From Vibrio quintilis (GTDB lineage Bacteria > Pseudomonadota > Gammaproteobacteria > Enterobacterales > Vibrionaceae), in assembly GCF_024529975.1 (NCBI RefSeq), contig NZ_AP024897.1, positions 3,968,001 through 4,032,000 on the forward strand: a stretch of 64,000 nt of DNA, written 5' to 3'. Position 1 is the first letter of the stretch. Every line of letters starts with the position of its first letter. A model generated the notes under the pieces. The model was not told where the DNA came from, did no database searches, and saw only the letters and a program-made list of their open reading frames with translations. This document shows positions 1 to 8,176 of the stretch, in pieces. A program made the position numbers and the translations under genes.

Positions 1-1
1 G

Positions 2-151
2 TTTGCTTTACTGGCATGGGTACTTTCAACCCGGCGTATTCAGCAAAAAATAATTCAGGCAGCACGCTATATCGATAGTTTATGTGGATTAATATTATTG
101 GCTGCCGGATTGTTTATTTTGGCAAAAGTTGCAGAATATTTGTTCAACTGA
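2..151 (+). CDS. C-terminal end of a LysE/RhtB-type exporter (5' truncated by window edge)
   Basis: An open frame runs from the window edge to a TGA at 149-151. It gives about 49 residues: a basic stretch (STRRIQQKI), then a hydrophobic helix (GLILLAAGLFILAKVAEYLF) ending the protein. A basic linker followed by one last transmembrane helix is how LysE/RhtB amino-acid exporters end, but this is too little sequence to be sure of the family. No clear terminator follows. Confidence 0.5.
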   Translation, partial: FALLAWVLSTRRIQQKIIQAARYIDSLCGLILLAAGLFILAKVAEYLFN

Positions 152-195
152 CCATGTAATGCTGACCACGAGCGATCTTGATTTTCTCATCTGGC

Positions 196-213
196 TGTAA
201 GAGATCTCTTACA
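196..213. promoter_or_regulatory. GacA/VarA/UvrY-type activator box upstream of csrB
   Basis: TGTAAGAGATCTCTTACA is a perfect 18-bp palindrome. It matches the TGTAAG-N6-CTTACA box bound by GacA-family response regulators upstream of Csr/Rsm sRNA genes. It lies about 180 bp before the predicted start of the CsrB RNA, the distance usual for such boxes in pseudomonads and vibrios. The control by VarA is inferred. Confidence 0.8.
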
Positions 214-340
214 AACAAGTGCGTAAAAAGAGATTTGTGCAGCCGACATCACAACAAAACATCAATATAAGATACTGATAATCATAGATTTGACTATTTT
301 TCACTCTAAATAACAAAGCTATCATCGTTAATTTACCTGA

Positions 341-368
341 TTGTAGAAAACCTCTCATTTCGTAAGAT
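341..368 (+). promoter_or_regulatory. putative sigma-70 promoter of csrB
   Basis: A -35-like TTGTAG (341-346) and a -10-like TAAGAT (363-368) are 16 bp apart and would start transcription near 375, just before the first GGA motif. The match is moderate and was chosen by position. Confidence 0.4.
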
Positions 369-375
369 TACTTAC

Positions 376-682
376 ATCAGCAGGGAGCTGAACGAAGGGA
401 CAAAGAAGGGAATCTGAATCGTTGTACGGATACAACGTTTAAGGATAACCAGGACAACCTCAGGATGAGGTCTTTTATCAGGATGATAAAAGGGATGAAT
501 GTACTGACGAGGAAGCGTCAGTAACCAGGATGGTCAAGGACACAGCCAGGCAGGCGATGCAAGGACAAAGCTAAAGGATTTAGCATACTGATCACGGATT
601 TGATGCAGGAAGCATTGATTGTTGCAGGATTGCAGCAGGTAGGAATAGAACCCCGGAGGGCTTGCCCCCCGGGGTTTTTCTT
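376..682 (+). ncRNA. csrB: CsrB-family CsrA-sequestering small RNA
   Basis: About 305 nt of non-coding sequence carry 18 GGA triplets before the terminator. Many are in the context CAGGAt, AAGGAt or AAGGAc, and several sit in small hairpin loops (for example in the region 470-495). This is the hallmark of CsrB/RsmZ RNAs, which bind and titrate the translational regulator CsrA. The 5' end (GCAGGGAG...GAACGAAGGGAC) resembles the E. coli CsrB start. It ends in a strong intrinsic terminator and has a GacA-type box upstream. Vibrios carry several paralogues, so which copy this is cannot be told. The 5' end is estimated from the promoter. A reading frame crossing the RNA's 3' part (from 600) has no ribosome site and is not a gene. 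Confidence 0.9.
649..682 (+). terminator. intrinsic terminator of csrB
   Basis: The stem AACCCCGG (649-656) pairs with CCGGGGTT (669-676), extended by GGG/CCC inside. It is followed by TTTTTCTTT. On the opposite strand there is no T-run, so it should serve csrB only. Confidence 0.9.
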
Positions 683-711
683 TACTTTACAAATTACCCA
701 GCGCCATAAAA

Positions 712-2079
712 TTAAAGTACTTCACAGGTTGGTGCTGTATACGTTCCTTCAAAAGTACCCTGAACACCGAAAGATGCAGATTTACCTGTACTCAGGCTAC
801 CATTCCAGCTGGCGTTTACTGCTTCGATTGCTGTACCATCAACGGTCAAATCAGCATTCCAGAAGTTAACCAGCGTAGGCGCTGAATCATATTTCAGGCT
901 TACTTTCCAGCCATCAATCGCTTCACCTTTATTGGTCACTTTCACCGCCAGCTGATAACCACCACTCCACTGATTCACGGTTGTTACATCACAGGTCACT
1001 GAAGAGTCATTGTCATCACCATTGTTACTGCCACCATTATTACTTCCGCCGTTTTCACCACCGGAATTCGATGAATCAAATACAGTCGCAGGCTTGGCTG
1101 TTGCTTTCAGACCATTGGTATCATTGATGATCAAATCACCCCAGTCAGTCAGGCTGTTCAACTCAAAGTTGTTGGTCATATCAATCAACTTAGAATAAGT
1201 CGCACCTGAGTTACCTGCCCAGGACCAGCCCATGTAACCGATACCTTTTTCTTCAGATATCTGCATCACAGTTTTAGCCGGTAGTTCTGTGCCATCAGAT
1301 GGGTCATCCGCCGCAAATTCACCGATAACCAAAGGCAATTTGTCCTCAGTCAGGAACTGATTCACATAGCTCTTCACACTGTCAGCAGTCGGATAGACAC
1401 CGTACATGTGCACACTGAATACCGTGTTATTCAACTCATCCGCAGCCGCAACTTCAGGAGCATTATCAAGCATGACTTTTTCCCAGTCCTGCCCCCAGCT
1501 TGGCGCATCAACCATCAGTGTATGCGTGAAACCCGCCGCACGAAGACGCTTAATCGCATCAACATGGCCATCAATCCAGACTTTCTTATCAACATTATTA
1601 CCAATCGGTTCATTACCAATGTTGATGATGACGTAATCTTCCTGACCTTTTAAAACGTCAGCAATACTTTCCCAGTAGTCAACAGCCTGATCTAAAGAAG
1701 CAGCCGCTGTCTCCTGTCCGTATCCGGTTGTATCGTGGACTTCCAGCACCGTAATCATTTTGTGTGCTTTCATCTGTTCGATGATACTTTCCACCTCACC
1801 GGCAGATGTTTTCGTCCAGCGATCACCACTACTTAAAACAATCCGTATAGTATTCGCATTGACACTGGCAATATCTTCAATTGCCTGATTGGTGTAACTG
1901 TTGTACCAGGTATGAGCATGGTTCACACCACGAATTACAAATGGATTTCCGTTACCATCAAGTAATTGTGTACCTGACACAGAAAAACCAGCCTGACAAG
2001 ACATTGAAGCACAAGCCAAAAGCGTTGCTAATCCCAGAGTTTTAAGTGGAAATTTCCCTGGAAAGTTTTTAATTTGCAT
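712..2079 (-). CDS. secreted GH5 endo-glycanase (beta-mannanase-like, GH5_8 type) with C-terminal CBM2
   Basis: A secreted polysaccharide hydrolase. From the chosen ATG the protein is 455 aa: signal peptide ending SCQA (1-30), GH5 barrel (about 32-335) with acid/base Glu in INIGNEP (E157) and nucleophile Glu in VIGEF (E254), a Gly/Asn/Ser linker with repeated GGSNN (about 338-362), then a CBM2 module with Trp residues and flanking Cys. The RGVNHAHTWY start and VLEVHD strand recall GH5_8 endo-beta-1,4-mannanases more than classical cellulases. The CBM2 would anchor the enzyme to crystalline cellulose or chitin. An upstream in-frame ATG at 2109 is possible, but GGAG stands 9 nt before the ATG at 2079 and that start gives a clean signal peptide. 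Substrate is inferred. Confidence 0.88.
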   Translation of the reverse strand: MQIKNFPGKFPLKTLGLATLLACASMSCQAGFSVSGTQLLDGNGNPFVIRGVNHAHTWYNSYTNQAIEDIASVNANTIRIVLSSGDRWTKTSAGEVESIIEQMKAHKMITVLEVHDTTGYGQETAAASLDQAVDYWESIADVLKGQEDYVIINIGNEPIGNNVDKKVWIDGHVDAIKRLRAAGFTHTLMVDAPSWGQDWEKVMLDNAPEVAAADELNNTVFSVHMYGVYPTADSVKSYVNQFLTEDKLPLVIGEFAADDPSDGTELPAKTVMQISEEKGIGYMGWSWAGNSGATYSKLIDMTNNFELNSLTDWGDLIINDTNGLKATAKPATVFDSSNSGGENGGSNNGGSNNGDDNDSSVTCDVTTVNQWSGGYQLAVKVTNKGEAIDGWKVSLKYDSAPTLVNFWNADLTVDGTAIEAVNASWNGSLSTGKSASFGVQGTFEGTYTAPTCEVL

Positions 2080-2109
2080 TGTTAACATTCTCCATTCATA
2101 TGTTGTCAT

Positions 2110-2643
2110 GAATCTCTCTCAGATAACTTTCCTGCCCGACAGATTCTCCCGTGATCCAGACTGTTAGAGAGCGACTCAAAGATTTGACGATTTCCCAAGG
2201 TTTAGGAACCGTCGGGTATTAAATGAAAATAGTACGGCACACAATCGATATCATTCATAACCCCGACTATGCAACTATTCACCGATCTAATATAGCAACA
2301 CTGCCTGATGGATGAATAGCAATCAATGCAGTTCAAATTGAAAGCTGTTAACCTGATTCCAATTGGTGGAAAACAAACCAGATACTGACAACTAACTGAT
2401 AAATATATTATTTAAATGGATTTAATTCAGTCTGGCTCAATAAAAAACTTTGTTATCGATTCATTCCCGGATAAATATGGCACAGATAACATTATTATTG
2501 TTTCTGCTTAATCCTGCCGTTGATATAAATAATAATTATGATTAAATTTGCACTTCATTTTCTTATCACTCAAATCAGTTTTATACACACTCAAACACTT
2601 AAAATTTAGCCACAGATGTAAGGTAAACCATTCAGGTAATCAC
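2110..2643. other. 534-bp gap with no gene seen
   Basis: AT-rich DNA between divergent genes. It must hold the promoters of the glycanase and of the lipoprotein gene, but I see no convincing CRP site, RNA gene or repeat. An upstream extension of the lipoprotein frame to 2548 has no ribosome site. Confidence 0.5.
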
Positions 2644-2958
2644 ATGACAAATAAGTTAAGAACTCTGCTTTTAACCGGCAGTATAAGTTTATTGACGGCC
2701 TGCGGCGGCCCTTCAATTGATACATCGTCTCCGGAAAAAATGCAGAAGTCCGTCCAGGCCATTCTGGATAACCTGGAACCAGTACAAAAAACAGAATTCA
2801 CCCAAATCATGATTCAGATATACAAACAGGCCATGCTCAAATCTTTTGATAGCAATGGCACATTAGCATTAGAGGACGCGAAAAAAGCTGCGGACAAGAA
2901 ACTCAACGGACTTAACGCAGAAGGTGTCTTTAAACTGGGCGAAACACAACCAGAATAG
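2644..2958 (+). CDS. small lipoprotein, DUF6694-like
   Basis: A 104-aa exported lipoprotein: MTNKLRTLLLTGSISLLTAC-GG has a basic start, a hydrophobic core and lipobox LTAC. The rest is helical and polar, with PSIDTSSPEKMQKSV near the start. That pattern recalls the DUF6694 lipoproteins of enterics and vibrios, for which no function is known. The start at 2644 follows AGGTAA and is preferred to the ATG at 2548, which would bury the lipobox. The next gene starts about 80 bp later on the same strand and may be cotranscribed. Confidence 0.8.
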   Translation: MTNKLRTLLLTGSISLLTACGGPSIDTSSPEKMQKSVQAILDNLEPVQKTEFTQIMIQIYKQAMLKSFDSNGTLALEDAKKAADKKLNGLNAEGVFKLGETQPE

Positions 2959-3040
2959 TTGCCTGTTTTTAAACGATATCGTCATAATCTTCAGCGGTTT
3001 ACCGGCAGAAATGCCTGAGCGAAAATATAAGGAACTCACA

Positions 3041-3820
3041 TTGAAATCTTTCATGTCCAGAAGTTTGTTCTTTCTGATCGGGTCACTTCTGATCGGGTCA
3101 CTGGCAGGCTTTTACAGCCATGCAACACAATCAGAAGATCCCGAAAAAGATACGGCACCCCGGGTAGTCACTCAACTGATCATCAATGCCTTAAATGAGT
3201 GTAAATGGTCATTAAGAAGTACAGAAAGGCCGGTTGTCTATCTCGATCAAAGTGCCCGGATTATTCAATCTAACGAAAAAGCGATAGCACAATACAAGAA
3301 ATTTCGTAATCAGGCTTTAGCAAAAGACAATGCGCTGGTTCAGCAGAACTGGGGTGAAAAAATATCCGAATGTAATGCCAGGCTCCCGGCTCAGTTAGCA
3401 AAATATAAACAACAATATCACTTAGCTGTGAATCAAGAGACGATTGAAAATATGACTCAGGCCTATGCATTTGGCTACAGCAAATTATTCAACAACATGC
3501 TTTCAGCCCTGAATAAGATCCAAAACGGTTACCTGACACTATCAGACGCCAGCAAGGCGCTGTTTAAAGTAAAGCCGGATGATTCACAATGCCGGTTTGA
3601 AAGTATGATTGATGAAAATGCAGTGTATGTTTGTCCTGGAAGCTTTGTCATTGCACTGAAAGAAGAAAAAGACGTCAACTATATTCAGGGGACACAGCTT
3701 CCCGCTGGATACTATATTTTGACCGGCACAAAAAACTTCACCACAATTCTGGGTGGTCAAAAACAAGCTTTTATTTTCAAACAACTCTCTCCGTTACCGA
3801 AAGATAATCACGCTTCCTGA
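3041..3820 (+). CDS. exported protein of unknown function
   Basis: I do not recognise this family. A TTG start at 3041 is chosen because AAGGA ends 7 nt before it and it gives a textbook signal sequence (LKSFMSRSLFFLIGSLLIGSLAGFYSHA). An ATG at 3053 would also work; upstream ATGs (2924, 3011) put a long charged tail before the signal. The mature part (about 230 aa) is helical at first (QSNEKAIAQYKKFRNQ...), with Cys residues around 58, 111, 194 and 203 that could form disulphides in the periplasm, and a beta-rich C-terminus. A terminator follows, so it likely ends a two-gene unit with the lipoprotein. Confidence 0.72.
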   Translation: MKSFMSRSLFFLIGSLLIGSLAGFYSHATQSEDPEKDTAPRVVTQLIINALNECKWSLRSTERPVVYLDQSARIIQSNEKAIAQYKKFRNQALAKDNALVQQNWGEKISECNARLPAQLAKYKQQYHLAVNQETIENMTQAYAFGYSKLFNNMLSALNKIQNGYLTLSDASKALFKVKPDDSQCRFESMIDENAVYVCPGSFVIALKEEKDVNYIQGTQLPAGYYILTGTKNFTTILGGQKQAFIFKQLSPLPKDNHAS

Positions 3821-3830
3821 ATAAACAGGT

Positions 3831-3862
3831 AAAGTGGCAGTACACAAGCTGCCACTTTTTTT
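3831..3862 (+). terminator. intrinsic terminator
   Basis: AAAGTGGCAG (3831-3840) and CTGCCACTTT (3849-3858) form a perfect 10-bp stem with an 8-nt loop, followed by TTTTG. Confidence 0.88.
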
Positions 3863-3926
3863 GAAACAAATGCCCGCCCTGCTGTCTTAGTTCAGATAAT
3901 AAACCCAAAAAAGAACAGAGGCTTAT

Positions 3927-4457
3927 ATGTTCAAAAATGTAATATTACTGCTCAGCACTTTATTTTCCTTTTCGGTTCTGGCGACACCGGACCCAACTCC
4001 CCTGTTTCAAGCCATTAACCAGCGTCTCAGTTACATGGAAGATGTCGGCTTATACAAAGCCAACCACCATTTACCTATAGAAGATGTGACCCGTGAAGAA
4101 GTGGTATTAAAGAAAGCAGTCCGGTCGGCACAGAAAGCCGGATTGAATGGTGCCAGCGTGGCGGCGTTCTTCCGGTCACAGATTGCGGCAGCGAAAGCGA
4201 TTCAGTACCGCTACCGCGCAGACCTGCTCAACCAGCCAACCCGGCACCAGCCACGTGATCTGAAAAAGGTCATCCGTCCGGCACTGATTCAGCTGGGGAA
4301 TACGATTAATACAAATGTGAAAAACTATCTGGAAGATGGCGGCAAACTGACAGAACAAAACTGGCCGGAATTTAACAATACAGTGAAAAACCGGTATTTG
4401 TCCTCAACAGATAAGAAAGCATTGTACAAAGCACTCTCACAAATCAGAGTCCGCTAA
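3927..4457 (+). CDS. aroQ: periplasmic chorismate mutase (AroQ-gamma type)
   Basis: Converts chorismate to prephenate, but outside the cytoplasm. Signal peptide MFKNVILLLSTLFSFSVLA is followed by a 157-aa all-helical domain. LFQAINQRLSYMEDVGLYKANHHLPIED... and FFRSQIAAAKAIQYRYRADL carry the Arg/Lys/Gln pattern of the secreted AroQ-gamma family (like the Yersinia and Mycobacterium exported enzymes). Length is usual for the family. GAGG lies 5 nt before the ATG. The gene stands alone between terminators and convergent genes; no aromatic amino acid genes are near. The purpose of the exported form is unclear in most bacteria. Confidence 0.85.
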   Translation: MFKNVILLLSTLFSFSVLATPDPTPLFQAINQRLSYMEDVGLYKANHHLPIEDVTREEVVLKKAVRSAQKAGLNGASVAAFFRSQIAAAKAIQYRYRADLLNQPTRHQPRDLKKVIRPALIQLGNTINTNVKNYLEDGGKLTEQNWPEFNNTVKNRYLSSTDKKALYKALSQIRVR

Positions 4458-4477
4458 ATGCACGGGAAGCGTCATAC

Positions 4478-4882
4478 TCAGTTCAATGGCGCTTCAAGAT
4501 AATGCGGCAGTTGCCCGCGGATAAATGCTACATCTGCCGCATAAAAATCAACCAGTGGAATCTGTTCCGGTCGCATCCAGAAAAATGTTTGCTGCCGGAC
4601 AGGGTCAATGCAAACCGGCTCAGCTTCAGTAGGAATATTCAGCACGACATAATCGATCGTCCCACCATATTCATTGTCAGCCTGGTACGTCCCCAACACC
4701 TGCGAAGCTTTCAGCCCCGTTTCTTCCCACAATTCCCGACAAGCACCTTCTGCGCCGGATTCACCTGCATCAACAGAGCCGCCGGGAAATTCGTAAACCA
4801 TTCCGCGATGAGAACGATAACGTTGTTGAATCAGTACTTTTCCGGACCGGATCACCACAGCCATGGCTAAATTTTTCATCAT
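4478..4882 (-). CDS. NUDIX hydrolase
   Basis: Hydrolyses a nucleoside diphosphate linked to some other group; the substrate is unknown. The NUDIX box is complete: G-x5-E-x7-RE-LW-EE-TGL, within GGSVDAGESGAEGACREL and the residues that follow (about 38-60). AGGA stands just before two adjacent ATGs (4882, 4879). A much longer frame upstream overlaps the VOC gene in another frame and is not credible. It is 134 aa, the usual size of stand-alone NUDIX enzymes of the MutT/ADP-sugar type. Same strand as the VOC and WYL genes upstream, so possibly one unit. Confidence 0.85.
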   Translation of the reverse strand: MMKNLAMAVVIRSGKVLIQQRYRSHRGMVYEFPGGSVDAGESGAEGACRELWEETGLKASQVLGTYQADNEYGGTIDYVVLNIPTEAEPVCIDPVRQQTFFWMRPEQIPLVDFYAADVAFIRGQLPHYLEAPLN

Positions 4883-4937
4883 ATTTTTCCTGAGAGAATC
4901 AGCTCTGATCAATGAGATTCCTTTGTTGATACCAGCA

Positions 4938-5300
4938 TTATACCGGCGTAGCGAAACGAATACGGCCACCGTCAGGATCACAAATTGAAAATGTCCGGCC
5001 AAAGTCCATCTCAACGGGTTCCTGAATAATTGTGGCCCCCATACCGGTACAGTGTTCGTACTGACGATCCAGCGCCGGATGGTCAACAACAAATACGCAG
5101 ATTTCGTGCAAGCTTCCTGCTGAAGCATTCACTTCAGGTTTGACGTCGCTGCGCAGCCACAGGCCAACAGACAATGTTTCATTGACTTTGAATGACACAA
5201 ACTTTTCAGAGCATTCAGCAGGTTCTGTGCTCAGCAGTGCCTGATAAAACTGACGACTTTTCATCATATCTTCAACGTATAACACAATCAGATTATTCAT
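4938..5300 (-). CDS. VOC-family (glyoxalase/bleomycin-resistance fold) protein
   Basis: A single 120-aa VOC domain: LIVLYVEDMMKSRQFYQALL at the start, SFKVNETLSVGLWL in the middle, and FSICDPDGGRIRFATPV at the end. These are the paired beta-alpha-beta-beta-beta modules of small VOC proteins. Members act as metalloenzymes or drug-binding proteins; the substrate cannot be deduced. It follows the WYL regulator on the same strand, a common pairing of YafY-type regulators with VOC genes, so the regulator may control it. Confidence 0.85.
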   Translation of the reverse strand: MNNLIVLYVEDMMKSRQFYQALLSTEPAECSEKFVSFKVNETLSVGLWLRSDVKPEVNASAGSLHEICVFVVDHPALDRQYEHCTGMGATIIQEPVEMDFGRTFSICDPDGGRIRFATPV

Positions 5301-5366
5301 TATTTCTTCTGTCCTTTTCTGTCGGGAAGTTGCAGAAATAATAATGACCAGCTGCGTCAGTTTCTG

Positions 5367-6068
5367 TCAGTAGCGTGTATCTCTCTCGGTCACGCCCTCT
5401 TGCTGCTGCCAGCTTTTCAGTAACTCACGCTGACGACGGGGATACTTTTCTTCGGTCCGGGTGAAAGATTGCATCCGGTCAACCCGGAAATGACGAAATG
5501 CGTTCCGGCTTTCGCACCATGCTGTCAGAACATAACAGCGCTCAAAAAAGCCGATTAAAACCGGCCAGATTCTTCGCTGAGTCTGGTTGCCTTTTTCATC
5601 GGTATAACAAATCTCAGCGACTGATTCATGGCGGATAGATGAACGAATGTCAGTTAAATCGACCTGAAGCTCAGAAAAATCACCCACCGGGACAACCCGG
5701 GTGACATCCTTGCTTAACTGATGCTTCAGATTATCCGGCAAAACTGAGGATATTTTGGCAATGGCATTTTGAGCCGCTTCAGCCATATCCCGGTCCGCAC
5801 GTTGCGTCACCCACTCAGCCCCAAGTAATAAGACTTCCAGTTCATCCTGACTAAACATCAGCGGCGGTAACATAAAACTGGGTTTCAGGACATAGCCGAT
5901 ACCGGCTTCTCCTTCAATTTCAGCCCCCTGAGCCTGTAACGTTGCAATGTCTCTGTAAATCGTCCGGACACTCACACCCAGTTCAGACGCGAGAAAAGAA
6001 GCTGCGACGGGATATTGATGACGACGGAGCAACTGAAGTAAATCAAATAGTCGTTGCGTTCGGGACAC
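5367..6068 (-). CDS. YafY-type transcription regulator (HTH_11 + WYL domain)
   Basis: A 233-aa regulator. Residues 1-60 form a winged HTH (RLFDLLQLLRRHQ...LGVSVRTIYRDIATL). Residues about 130-215 form a WYL domain, here with ICYTDEKG and RRIWPVLIGFFERCYVLTAWCE, the ligand-sensing part of the family. WYL proteins sense nucleic acids or small ligands and often control a neighbour; here the VOC and NUDIX genes downstream are the obvious candidates. The ligand is unknown. Confidence 0.88.
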   Translation of the reverse strand: MSRTQRLFDLLQLLRRHQYPVAASFLASELGVSVRTIYRDIATLQAQGAEIEGEAGIGYVLKPSFMLPPLMFSQDELEVLLLGAEWVTQRADRDMAEAAQNAIAKISSVLPDNLKHQLSKDVTRVVPVGDFSELQVDLTDIRSSIRHESVAEICYTDEKGNQTQRRIWPVLIGFFERCYVLTAWCESRNAFRHFRVDRMQSFTRTEEKYPRRQRELLKSWQQQEGVTERDTRY

Positions 6069-6133
6069 GGGTAACCACCACTCTGTTAAACAGACCAGCC
6101 CCTATTCTATCCAAACCAGCTGAAGAATCTAAC

Positions 6134-6946
6134 TCAGTCCCATAAAATCGCTTCGCAGGAAAACAGATAGCTGACCGAACGCTCCAGATGACTGTGGCAG
6201 AGCTGCTCAACATCAGCCACCACAGCAGAATCAACCTGATGCGCCTTCATCAGTTGTAAAGCCACCGACAAATCATTGGTATCGCCAAGATGATCCTGTA
6301 TCTGTTTCAGTATCCGGGCTTTCTCCGGGGGATTTCCCTGCACTGCCACTTCAAGTTCCACATGATAACGATATTTCTTCAGCATGATCCGGGTTTCATG
6401 AAAATGTTCAGGCAGTTCTTTTAACCTCACAAACGATTGACGCAGTTTTGCTTCCAGCCGGGAATGCAACATATCAAGTATTTCCCGGAAACGAGGCTTT
6501 TCACATGAGAGAAGCCTCATTTTTCGACAGACAAAATCCGTTGATTCAGTCAGATTCATCGCCTTCACCACCGGAATTATCCCTTCATCCAGCTGGTGTT
6601 TTTCCTCACAGAGGTCATCAATATAAGGCTGTATCAGAAGCTCCGGCCAGTCTTGCAAGGTGCGCAGTGAAGCCGCTAACTGAATCTGAACTTCCAGATC
6701 TCTTGGCGCTGAAAGTGCTTTAAAGACACCTTTACATCGCTTCTGATGGGTTTTCAGATCGATGATTTCCTGCTTATCGTCCTCAAGACGAATCAGAACA
6801 TTCATCACCGGCATCAATCGGCGGATTGACACTCTGAGGTCATGAACCGTTTCTTTTTCACTACGGCAACCAATCAATGCCTCATGACAGTGATGCATTG
6901 CTTCTATGATTTGAAATGTATGTTTCCTGAACTGTTTTATTGCCAT
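6134..6946 (-). CDS. CHAD-domain protein
   Basis: A 270-aa, all-helical CHAD (conserved histidine alpha-helical) protein. The signature VHDLRVSIRRL (34-44) and a second ILKQIQDHLGDTNDLSVALQ (about 213-232) are clear, with many basic residues. CHAD proteins bind inorganic polyphosphate and are often fused to CYTH; here the CHAD domain is alone. Nothing nearby (ppk, ppx) ties it to polyphosphate metabolism. Start is the ATG after a weak ribosome site. Confidence 0.85.
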   Translation of the reverse strand: MAIKQFRKHTFQIIEAMHHCHEALIGCRSEKETVHDLRVSIRRLMPVMNVLIRLEDDKQEIIDLKTHQKRCKGVFKALSAPRDLEVQIQLAASLRTLQDWPELLIQPYIDDLCEEKHQLDEGIIPVVKAMNLTESTDFVCRKMRLLSCEKPRFREILDMLHSRLEAKLRQSFVRLKELPEHFHETRIMLKKYRYHVELEVAVQGNPPEKARILKQIQDHLGDTNDLSVALQLMKAHQVDSAVVADVEQLCHSHLERSVSYLFSCEAILWD

Positions 6947-6982
6947 TACTTATCAGTCCACTTAAAACCACCCTTTTATAAT

Positions 6983-7013
6983 TATACTCAGGCAACCTGA
7001 AAATGCATGATTC
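6983..7013. repeat. degenerate copy of the roughly 40-bp intergenic palindrome
   Basis: TATACTCAGGCAACCTGAAAATGCATGATT matches the left arm and loop of the perfect copy at 24592-24631; the right arm is eroded. Confidence 0.5.
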
Positions 7014-7217
7014 AGCGTGCAGCCGAAAGGGGCAGTTCAAGGAAAGGGAATGCAGGAATGTACCCAACGGAACCCGGCTCGCAATTAACAGATGATTTTA
7101 ATCATCTTTATCATCCAATCGACTATAGTTATAAAAAAATAATTACAGACAAAAAACTTAATAGCAGATCCTTCCAAAGAAAATTTTATTTTTATTCAAT
7201 AACATGGAGTATTGAAG

Positions 7218-8165
7218 ATGGCAGAGAAATTGCTGACACATGGGTTTTTCCGGAAACTGTCCACCCTGCTTCCATTACTGCTGCTTATTTTTTCTGGCTA
7301 TAGTCAGGCAAAACTCATCGCTGTAGCAGTCAGTAATGAAGATAACTTTCGTAACCTGATCACCAATAGTATTGAGAAAACCGCTGATATTTATGGTGAT
7401 GATACTTATATCGATTCTGCCGGGGGTGATTTCCAGACCCAATACGAGCAAATTAAACGCTTTGTGCAAACCGGTGTCGATGCCATCATCGTGATTGCAG
7501 CCGGCACACCAGAACAAAACAAGACCCTGCTTCCCTTTGCAAAACAGGTACCACTGGTCTTTGTCAATGCTGAACCTCTGGATAACCTGAATGACTTACC
7601 GGCAAACTCCGTCTATGTCGGCTCAAATGAAGAACAGTCCGGTACACTGGAAATGGAAGAACTGGCCCGTCTGGCTGGTCAGCAGGGAAAAGTCGCGATG
7701 CTCCGGGGCGTTGATACCCATAAAGCGGCCATCATGAGAACACAGGATGTCAAAAACGTGATGGCAAAATATCCTCAGATGAAACTGGTAAAAAATGAAT
7801 CCGCCAACTGGCAGCGCAATCAGGCTTATCAGGTTGTAACCGGATGGATGAAAGAAAATGTGGACTTCAACATTCTGGTGGCAAACAACGATGAAATGGC
7901 CATTGGCGGAATTATGGCGATTAAAGACTCGGGTAAGAATCCCGCCGATTACCTCATCGGTGGTGTGGATGCGACGCAGGACGCCCTGAAAGAAATGCAA
8001 TCAGGCAGACTGGATGTCACGGTACTGCAGGATGCAGCCGGTCAGGGAAGAGCAGCTGTCGAGGCCAGCTATCAGTTGATGAACGGTGTTTCTCTGGATA
8101 AAGCCGTCTGGATACCGTTCCGTCTGGTCACGCCGGACAATTATCTACAATATCTAAAAAAATAG
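7218..8165 (+). CDS. periplasmic sugar-binding-type protein (Peripla_BP_4/RbsB-like)
   Basis: A 315-aa exported binding protein: signal peptide to YSQA (about 31), then the two-lobed Rossmann-like fold of ribose-type binding proteins. Landmarks are [63 protein letters not shown] and [25 protein letters not shown]. Ligand unknown, probably a sugar. GGAG lies 8 nt before the ATG at 7218; a TTG at 7212 is too close to it. No ABC permease or ATPase is encoded nearby. Instead a chemoreceptor gene begins 11 nt downstream, suggesting this protein presents its ligand to that receptor. Confidence 0.88.
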   Translation: MAEKLLTHGFFRKLSTLLPLLLLIFSGYSQAKLIAVAVSNEDNFRNLITNSIEKTADIYGDDTYIDSAGGDFQTQYEQIKRFVQTGVDAIIVIAAGTPEQNKTLLPFAKQVPLVFVNAEPLDNLNDLPANSVYVGSNEEQSGTLEMEELARLAGQQGKVAMLRGVDTHKAAIMRTQDVKNVMAKYPQMKLVKNESANWQRNQAYQVVTGWMKENVDFNILVANNDEMAIGGIMAIKDSGKNPADYLIGGVDATQDALKEMQSGRLDVTVLQDAAGQGRAAVEASYQLMNGVSLDKAVWIPFRLVTPDNYLQYLKK

Positions 8166-8176
8166 GAGAGAACACA

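Noticed and set aside
600..869. An 89-codon plus-strand frame over the end of csrB and the glycanase 3' end
   Set aside because: No ribosome site, crosses the csrB terminator, and overlaps the glycanase gene antisense.
4883..5128. Long N-terminal extension of the NUDIX protein
   Set aside because: It lies antisense-free but in another frame of the VOC gene, has no ribosome site, and the NUDIX fold starts at the ATG at 4882 with AGGA before it.
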